Part shown: positions 57,433 through 64,000 of the stretch, piece after piece
Layout: every line of letters starts with the position of its first letter
Position numbering within the stretch: position 1 is the first letter of the stretch
DNA from: Phialophora verrucosa
Taxonomy: Eukaryota; Ascomycota; Eurotiomycetes; Chaetothyriales; Herpotrichiellaceae
DNA: 64,000 nt
Reading direction: 5' to 3'
Assembly (NCBI GenBank): GCA_002099365.1
Contig: MSED01000005.1
Location: 1,612,001-1,676,000, forward strand
Translations under genes and position numbers: made by a program
Notes under the pieces: model-generated
Seen by the model: only the letters and a program-made list of their open reading frames with translations
Told to the model about the DNA's origin: nothing
Database searches by the model: none

Positions 57433-58465
57433 ATGTCGGCCAAAAGTGTCAAAGGCGAAGGCGGCAAGAAGCCTGCCTCAGCCGCCACGAACCTCATTGC
57501 CGGCGGCGGAGCAGGCATGATGGAAGCTCTCGTGTGCCACCCTCTCGACACGATAAAAGTCCGAATGCAGCTGTCACGGCGGGGTCGGACGCCGGGCACG
57601 AAGAAGCGAGGTTTTTTGATGACCGGCCGAGACATCGTCAAGCGAGAAACGGTTTTTGGCCTATATAAGGGACTGGGCGCCGTTCTTACGGGCATCGTCC
57701 CCAAGATGGCCATTCGATTTACGAGTTACGAGTGGTATAAGCAGTTACTCGCAGACAAGGATGGGAACGTGAGCTCTAGAGCGACGTTTCTAGGTATGTC
57801 GTGGTGGGCTTGAATTGGCACCGGTCAACGTTTGCTGACGTGGCTGAACAGCTGGACTGGCCGCTGGCGTGACTGAAGCAGTTGCGGTCGTAACGCCCAT
57901 GGAAGTCGTCAAGATCCGCATGCAAGCGCAATATCACTCCCTCTCGGACCCTCTCGACGTGCCCAAGTATCGGAGCGCCCCTCACGCTCTCCTAACCGTC
58001 CTCCGCGAAGAAGGCATCGGAGCCATCTATCGTGGTGTCTCTCTCACCGCCCTCCGCCAGGGCACGAACCAGGCCGTCAACTTCACCGCATATACCGAGC
58101 TGAAAGAGTGGCTGCAACGCTTGCAACCACAGTACGAGAACAAGAATCTGCCGGGCTATCAGACAACAGTGATAGGGTTGATTTCGGGGGCAATGGGTCC
58201 GTTCTCAAATGCGCCCATCGATACCATCAAGACCAGACTTCAGAAGACACCCGGAGAGCCGGGGCAGACTGCGATATCGCGAATACTGAAGATCTCGAAC
58301 GACATGTTCAAGCAAGAAGGAGCCAGGGCTTTCTACAAGGGTATCACACCTAGAGTCATGCGAGTGGCGCCTGGCCAGGCCGTGACATTCACGGTCTACG
58401 AATATCTCAAGAAGAAACTGGAGGACAGCAACATCGCGTTCATAGGCGGCAAGTACGAGGAATGA
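57433..58465 (+). CDS. sfc1: Mitochondrial succinate-fumarate carrier (Sfc1/AcuL)
   Basis: Inner-membrane antiporter exchanging succinate for fumarate, needed for growth on acetate and other C2 sources because it links the glyoxylate cycle to gluconeogenesis. Exons 57433-57793 and 57852-58465 with a 58-nt intron give 324 residues, the family length. Three mitochondrial-carrier repeats carry PLDTIKVR (about residue 37), PMEVVKIR (about 136) and PIDTIKTR (about 242). The sequences GLGAVLTGIVPKMAIRFTSYEWYK, RGVSLTALRQGTNQAVNFTAY and GAMGPFSNAP, and the C-terminal KGITPRVMRVAPGQAVTFTVYEY, are diagnostic of Sfc1/AcuL rather than the citrate carrier. The start is the first ATG, followed by a short basic N-terminus. 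Confidence 0.97.
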
Positions 58466-58825
58466 AACAGCTCGCCGGATTTTCTCCGGTCGAGCAGCGT
58501 CGAGCATTTACAAGGAGTGGAGTGCGCACATAACTCTCATGTACCGGCATTGGGTATCCCGCCATCTGGTACCTCAACATGGCATGTACGGGAAGGAAAA
58601 TCTACGATTGCGAGATAGAAGCTGTGACAGTTGCAGAGACGGTCGGAATAATACCATATGCTTGCGCTTGGATACTGTATGTGAGTCTTGGGAGATATTT
58701 TCAATTCCAGCATGCGCCTGAATCTCATAAACCGCAGAGAGTATATACTGTAAGGTGGCTACGCTGCGTAGAGCCGGCAAGCAGAATGCGCCTGTCTGCT
58801 GGAGGCTGATTCGCTTGATTCGCTG
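58466..58825. other. Intergenic
   Basis: 360 bp with no supported gene, although an intact nucleoside-phosphorylase gene would be expected to have its N-terminal half here. None is recognisable. Confidence 0.4.
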
Positions 58826-59218
58826 ATGCTGAGCGGTCACGACGTGGCTACCTTTCTCGACCGCTTGCCCATCGATCTCGGCCTCTTGAACGCCGACTAT
58901 CTTCAGGTTACTCATCTCATGAAAGATGCCATGACGAGGGACCATCTGGCTGGGACGGAGGGAGCCCTGTGCTTTGAGATGGAAACCGCCGGGCTGATGG
59001 ATCGCTTCCCATGTGTGATCATACGGGGGACATCCGACTATTCTGACATCCACAAGAACGACCATTGGCAAAGTTATGCCATCGCTTCCGCCGCTACGTA
59101 CGCCAAGGAGCTTCTCTGCGTGACCCAACTCCTACAGGAAGGCACAAGTCGTTTCCCGAGGACGGACATTCTGACGTGGATAAGAATTCGGACGGAAGAT
59201 CAACGCTTGCCAGGTTGA
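58826..59218 (+). pseudogene. Fragment of PNP/UDP phosphorylase-type domain (C-terminal part)
   Basis: 130-codon frame from ATG 58826. The stretch [67 protein letters not shown] (about residues 29-97) is the C-terminal part of the nucleoside-phosphorylase-like domain that heads many fungal NLR-type and ankyrin proteins (consensus CFEMEAAGL, R-G-x-xDY-D-HKN, W-x-x-YA). The N-terminal half of the domain, with its phosphate-binding loop, is missing. It overlaps, in a different frame, the next GTPase-like frame. Best read as a truncated relic, or as one exon of a gene whose other exons I could not find. Confidence 0.6.
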
Positions 59219-60261
59219 AGACAACGGATGCAGACCTCGGACACTCGACAGACCTTCTGCGGACAAATGCCCAAGCCGGTGTCTACGGGACGCCAGAGAC
59301 TCAGCCAGAGACGACACCAACTCCAAAGCGAGTTGAACAACAAGTCGGTCCCCTCCTAGTTTCGGCTCTGCGCGACCTCAACAGTCCCGGGAATCTGCTG
59401 AACATACAGGCGTCCCGCATCACGCTAAACATTTGGCGCAGGGGCCGTTCCTGGCTCTTCACGATGCCAGAAATCACTCGGGGTGCCGGTGACACCAAGA
59501 TCGTTCACACAGAGATCCTGATAGGCCCCGAGGGACGAGATCCTGACGTTGAAGTTGCAATATTGCTTCCATTCACGGCTACCTATGAGGTGTGTGTCGG
59601 TGGAACCAAAAACCGGCTCATCAATTGCAGCGGAATGGGTCCAGACGGGTGGGAGAAAGACTATGTCAGCAATATATTTGCAAAATTTGCCTCTCTTGGT
59701 GACGTGCATGGGATTCTGTTCTTGTTGAAGGCAAACAGCACGAAATTGACTTCCAGTCTCGAGTCTTCCCTCGAACAGCTGTTGTCGCGGTTGCATCCAG
59801 ACGCAGTTCAAGTAAGTCTTCCCTTCCTTGAGACAACTCTTTTGCCACCAAACGCGTCGGCTAAGCAGGTCAGAACCTGGTGTTTGGTTTCACCAACACT
59901 CGGGCCTTCAATTTCATGCCAGGCGACACTTTCGAAGCCCTGGATGAAATCCTAGCCCGCTTCCGAACCGGCTTCCGAACCCACATATTCTCTCGAAAGA
60001 TTCTTTCTGCATCTGCAGACAGTCTACTGCTTCGATTCGGAAAGATTCAGGCTATTCGCAGCTCAAAAGAACGGCATCACGGAGCTGCCAGACGGGCAAG
60101 GCTGCAGGTTGAGCTGGAACAAGTCCTCAACAGAAGTAATGGCCATGCTGAAGCATTTTGTGTCAGTCCGACCACTCCCCCGTGCCCCTTGAACCCTTTC
60201 TTTCACTTCAGGATTCGGCTCCTTGTTTGATGTGACAGACCCGAAGAAAAAGGTCCTGTAA
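59219..60261 (+). pseudogene. GTPase-like (AIG1-type) protein lacking the P-loop, probably degenerate
   Basis: Frame open from 59065 without a convincing ATG. Tentative exons: to 59811, 59874-60135 and 60212-60261, with introns 59812-59873 (GTAAGT) and 60136-60211 (CTTCAG acceptor). The segment NIFAKFASLGDVHGILFLLKANSTKLTSSLESSLEQLLSRLHPDAVQ, spliced to NLVFGFTNTRAFNFMPGDTFEALDEIL, matches the second half of a fungal family of AIG1-like GTPases, including the FTNTR motif. The usual P-loop (GxxGxGKS) is absent, and the normal DTPG switch motif appears as NCSGMGPD. So nucleotide binding is unlikely. It could be a decayed gene or a pseudo-GTPase, with the phosphorylase fragment just upstream. 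Confidence 0.45.
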
Positions 60262-61186
60262 ACAAGGAAAACTTGTCGGAAGATCAGATAAGACATGAGT
60301 CCGAGTTGAAGCCAATGATACGAAAGGTCCTATTTGCGCGCTCCCCGCGAAGTCAGCAACAAGGTGCAGTCGCCTCATCGCCAATGGGAGCAGGCCAGAT
60401 AACACCCCAAGTTAAGAATCCCGAGGACCAAACAAGGAGGGATGCCATCAATGCGCGAGCAAGGGGTGAAATATTCATGTCCTTTAACGCGTAAATGGCT
60501 GCAGACACATATGATTACGACCGTGGAGAGGTCGAATAAGGGACGATTCGTCTCAGCATGTGGCAGGCACAGAATTCGACAATGCCGTCCGATGAGGCTA
60601 TGCTAGTATATCTCCTCTGCCGCTTACAAACAAGAAGAACAAGTTCAAGGATTGCCGACGACAATCAAAGCGGCTCGACGATCTGCTCCATCATCGCCGT
60701 GAGCACGGCGAAGAATTCCAATCCTTAAGAAGAGCCCTGATGAAGGCCGGAGAGATCAACTCCTTGATGAGGCGCGGGTGCGTTTCCTGCCTGTGCACCT
60801 CACTCAGCTCGGGCACTGGGGCCCAGACGAGAAGTAAGGCTTAGAGCGGTCTGCCGCAAGTGACCACCATATCGGCGAGACCATGCAAGAACTCTGACGA
60901 GCTCATGCCGTTAAGATGACACCGTTCGCTGTGGAGGTTTCCACGGCAGGACAGGCAGCAGAGGAGATGCACGTCACAGAAATATGAAAGCATAAGCGGA
61001 TACATGAACAACCGTGGTAGTGAGATCTCGGTGGGCCCGCCCTGCCCAGCAGAAGCAGGTGTTGTCGCCCCCAAACAGGAGAAAAGAGAGCTTTCTGGCT
61101 CGTTCCTCGTGCCCATCAGCTCCTCTTCTCCTTCCAGCAGGCGCTGGGGTAAATATTACAATTCTCATGCCCCTTGGATGGTGCAT
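60262..61186. other. Intergenic with possible coding debris
   Basis: About 925 bp. Short frames such as 60273-60494 (charged, Gln-rich) and one near 60660-60790 (RRQSKRLDDLLHHRREHGEEFQSLRRALMKAGEI) may be leftovers of the preceding gene's C-terminus; none can be called a gene. Confidence 0.35.
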
Positions 61187-63514
61187 TCACAGCTTGGCTA
61201 AGGCGGCCTTGGCCGAACTGTCTCCCCCGTTGAGCCCTCCACGCCCTCGGCGCATGAACTCCCTAATCACATTCTCCGTGAGTTTGGCCACGTTGTTCGC
61301 ATAGTCGTCCCACCCCAGCGAGCAGTACCAATTGATGCTCCCGACCGAGAACACGGCCCCTCCGCCGTCCGTCTCGTAGTACACGAGATCACTCCTGATC
61401 TCCTTCGTCTGGGTGCCCAGCGTGCCCGTGATGGGGAAGGCAGTGCACTCGGGCGCGATCCCGAAATCGTCGGAATGGCCTGTGCTTGTGGCGATGACCG
61501 TCACGGTCGCGGGGCTTCCGCAGAGCAGGTCAAAGGAGTCGATCTCATCGCCGCTGGCACCCCCGCCTAGGCCGTACTCGCCGATGAGCTGGTCCGAGGG
61601 GATGTCCTTGAACATCCAGTCAAACTTCGCGGCGTAGCTCTCTTCATTGCGCTTGAAGGGAACGCCCGGACCGGTTCCTTCGCCGCAAAAGGCCACCCCG
61701 AAGAGGCCGTGCGAGGAACGGCCCCGGGAGCGCCATAGGCCGCCTTGTTGGCCGGTCAGACTCATGACGCGTTCGCCGCCGGGGAGGGCGTATGAGCGGA
61801 CACCTTGGTCTCCGCGGCGGACCTCGAGACGCCAGGGGCGGGCCGGATCGACCGAGGAGACCCAGTAGAAGCCGTTGCCGCCGAGGTACATGAGGCTGCC
61901 GCCCTGGCGGGCGAAGGTCTCGTACGCGTTGTAGGATTGCAGCGTCGGGTACTCCGGATGGCACCCGGTGAGGACGGTGTTGTAGGGCGCCAGCGCCGCC
62001 GCGCCGTGCAAGTGGAGATCGTGATCGGTCACCACGTCGTAGGGGATCCCCTGCCGTTCCAGCAGACCGATCATCATGGAGTCGGCGCTCAGTTCTCGCG
62101 GCCGTTCGAACGCCCACATGACGTAGCCCGGGCGGAAGTTCAAGATGGGTCGCTTGGCCGAGGAGAAGACGACGCCCGAGTTGTCGTTGTGGACGTCGTA
62201 GTTGGACAGCCCGAGGTCCTTGCGGCGCATCAGGCGGTCGTAGTCCTCGTCGCGCCGGATCGACGAGACGTCAAAGCCCGGCGACACCTCGATCGCGCTG
62301 GACCGGTTGGTGTCCGAGAGCTTCTCGTTGGCGTAGGCCAGGTACGTGAACGTAGACAGCACGAATGCGACTTTCGCCCCGACCGCCGCCGTCGTGGCCG
62401 CCGTCGGACGGACGATGAAGGTGATCATGTCGGACGTCTTGCCGTTCGTCGAGCTCACCTCGACGGCGTAGATGCCGGACCGCGCGGTCTCGGGGATCTT
62501 GATGGTGAAGTCCGTGTCCCACTGCGCGTCGTCCAGGTCGTCCTCGTGGAAGTGGATCGCCCCGTACCCATATTTTGCTTTCGTCCAGTCGGCCTCGCTG
62601 CCATCCCAGTCATGGCCCGTGACCGCCCTGGTCGGCGCGTTGACAAGCACGCCGTGCAGGTCATTCCCCGAGACGTCGAGGATCGTGTCCTCGGCCACGT
62701 TGCGGGAGAAATCGTACTTTGCCAGCACCGTGACTGTCTTGGCGGGGCCGTCGCCCTCGATTTTGGAAAACGTCGGACTGTCGATCCGTCCGTTGAAGAA
62801 ACAGGCGGCGGCTCGTCTGCCGCCATCTTCCGCATACATTGCGGCGAAAAGGAGCGGGTCGGGGGACTCGGACGTGGCCAACACGGCGGGACGTGCGAGC
62901 TTGACCCGTGAGACCGACTCGGGAGCCGCCTTCTCCAGGATATACGCCACGGGCCGCAGTGTGAGGGCACAGTCGGACCCGTCGAGCGTGAGCGTCATCT
63001 CGACCCAGCGCTGCTTCTTGGGACTGAACCCCGTGTGGACGACTTCGACGGCGCCGCCCGTGCCGACCCACGCCTCCACGACGCCCGCCTCGTTGATCAC
63101 CACGGCGAAGCCACGTTTCGCGGCCCGATTCAGCGTCGACACAATAGCCTGGGGATGACCTTCTCCCGCCGGGGCGACAGGGAGATGAGCCTGGAAGAAG
63201 AGCGAGACGTGAATGCCGCCGCCAAAACTCAAACTCCGCTCAACCACGGCGTACGAACCCGGTCTCGCGCATTGGAACCGCCCCTTGGCTGTGCCGGTGG
63301 GGATCTGCGTGACCGGTTCTAGTTTTTTGACGGGCGAGTGTTCGATCTCGACGCCCTGGATCACGCGCACGGTGCGGTGCGAATATTCCGGCTCGGTGCA
63401 TGATATCTTGATGGCGACTTCGTCCCCCGGGGTGGCGATCCAGGGGTCTGCGTAGCCCGTGATTTCGGGGGGGTAGTCCTGGGGTGGTGTGGAGATTGTG
63501 TTGACTGTGGTCAT
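61187..63514 (-). CDS. N,N-dimethylformamidase large-subunit-like protein (DmfA2 family)
   Basis: 775 residues, one exon, from ATG 63514 (MTTVNTIST; the frame extends only to a TTG at 63526). Homologous to the large subunit of bacterial dimethylformamidase, an amidohydrolase that cleaves small N-substituted formamides. Residues about 90-290 form a LamG/concanavalin-like domain (FFNGRIDSP, YDFSRN); about 360-760 is the DmfA2 catalytic region. Candidate iron ligands as I recall for the bacterial enzyme (two Tyr, one Glu) are Y391 or Y394 in FTYLAYANEK, Y439 in LSNYDVH and E521 in CHPEYPT. GGNGFYW and FGVAFCGEG are further conserved pieces. No separate small subunit is found nearby. It has high third-position GC and no introns. 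Physiological substrate unknown. Confidence 0.88.
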   Translation of the reverse strand: MTTVNTISTPPQDYPPEITGYADPWIATPGDEVAIKISCTEPEYSHRTVRVIQGVEIEHSPVKKLEPVTQIPTGTAKGRFQCARPGSYAVVERSLSFGGGIHVSLFFQAHLPVAPAGEGHPQAIVSTLNRAAKRGFAVVINEAGVVEAWVGTGGAVEVVHTGFSPKKQRWVEMTLTLDGSDCALTLRPVAYILEKAAPESVSRVKLARPAVLATSESPDPLLFAAMYAEDGGRRAAACFFNGRIDSPTFSKIEGDGPAKTVTVLAKYDFSRNVAEDTILDVSGNDLHGVLVNAPTRAVTGHDWDGSEADWTKAKYGYGAIHFHEDDLDDAQWDTDFTIKIPETARSGIYAVEVSSTNGKTSDMITFIVRPTAATTAAVGAKVAFVLSTFTYLAYANEKLSDTNRSSAIEVSPGFDVSSIRRDEDYDRLMRRKDLGLSNYDVHNDNSGVVFSSAKRPILNFRPGYVMWAFERPRELSADSMMIGLLERQGIPYDVVTDHDLHLHGAAALAPYNTVLTGCHPEYPTLQSYNAYETFARQGGSLMYLGGNGFYWVSSVDPARPWRLEVRRGDQGVRSYALPGGERVMSLTGQQGGLWRSRGRSSHGLFGVAFCGEGTGPGVPFKRNEESYAAKFDWMFKDIPSDQLIGEYGLGGGASGDEIDSFDLLCGSPATVTVIATSTGHSDDFGIAPECTAFPITGTLGTQTKEIRSDLVYYETDGGGAVFSVGSINWYCSLGWDDYANNVAKLTENVIREFMRRGRGGLNGGDSSAKAALAKL

Positions 63515-64000
63515 TTTGACCCGCAAGGTCAGAATGGTAGATGGCGGCTACGAGATGGAAACAGTCGGTGGTAAGTAGGATAGATGTAATAGTAGATTAA
63601 ATAATCGATGTAATAGGTCGAGGTCAGTCGTATATATAGATAGAACAGGTAAGTAGTAGATGTAAGTAGAAGATGGTCAAGGCTAGAGGGCAAGGCGTAA
63701 ATGGTATATAGTAGACTGTGGGTATTCGATAAAGTGGTGGTGGTGGTGAAAGTCGTAGTTATGACCGAGATACTCTGTGCTTTAGATATATCGCCTACCC
63801 TGGTCATTAAGAACTGATAGGTGGAAGGTAGTATAAGTGAGTAGTCGGTACGGAGTAGTCAGGACTGAATACCACGAGACTTGCCTCAGCAGGCTATCTA
63901 TCTTCGTATCTGTCAGTCAATTGATCAAACGACGATATCCTCGCATCTCACATTCCTGACTCGGCCGTGCCACTTGCAACCTGTAAACTGGAACCCGCAA
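63515..64000. promoter_or_regulatory. Upstream region of DmfA2-like gene, GTA/AT-rich
   Basis: About 490 bp upstream of the DmfA2-like start. Positions 63570-63730 are unusually A/T/G-rich, with repeated GTAGTAGAT, AGTAGATGTAAGTAG and ATATATAGATAGA-like units, in sharp contrast with the GC-rich gene. It probably contains the promoter. Confidence 0.45.

Noticed and set aside
61805..62911. 368-codon plus-strand frame opposite the DmfA2-like gene
   Set aside because: Antisense shadow of a GC-rich gene; the translation is an Arg/Val/Asp-rich string without family features.

Overview
The window looks like nuclear DNA of a filamentous ascomycete (Pezizomycotina). The supports are short GT..AG introns of mostly 49-100 nt, a single RA-LRR-PP2C-cyclase adenylate cyclase, an HP1-type chromodomain protein, a fungal annexin with a Pro/Gly/Gln tail, a DUF6590-like protein and a GATA-like/DUF3295 regulator. 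Order-level placement is not possible from sequence alone; Eurotiomycetes is a guess. There is no transposase or reverse-transcriptase ORF, no CRISPR array and no polyketide or peptide synthase.

Layout. 0-9 kb is gene-dense: an HP1-like gene cut by the left edge, divergent from chaperonin subunit CCT5, then a bZIP-like/fungal regulator and a CCCH + CHY zinc-finger protein. 8.9-18.4 kb and 20.1-25.5 kb are two long, nearly gene-free stretches around one Mks1-like nitrogen/retrograde-type regulator. They contain many copies of the octamer TACTCGTA/TACGAGTA, including two near-identical 26-bp inverted repeats, several microsatellites and a possible remnant of a heterokaryon-incompatibility-like gene. 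The second stretch ends at a histidine tRNA gene.

26-44 kb is mainly conserved cell biology: a DUF6590-like protein, a D-serine dehydratase, a 1016-residue protein of unknown function, adenylate cyclase (2063 residues) and an annexin. 45-56 kb holds an AsaB/CmcJ-type oxidoreductase, a Mup1-like amino-acid permease, an epoxide hydrolase, a cytosolic-type GH31 glucosidase and a second fungal regulator lacking a recognisable zinc cluster. This resembles a small catabolic or tailoring neighbourhood without a backbone synthase.

57-64 kb has the mitochondrial succinate-fumarate carrier (Sfc1/AcuL), then decayed-looking accessory material (a C-terminal piece of a nucleoside-phosphorylase domain and a GTPase-like gene without its P-loop), and finally an intron-free homologue of the bacterial N,N-dimethylformamidase large subunit that keeps candidate iron ligands. 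Exon structures were deduced by eye from splice signals and reading-frame continuity; those marked tentative need transcript support.
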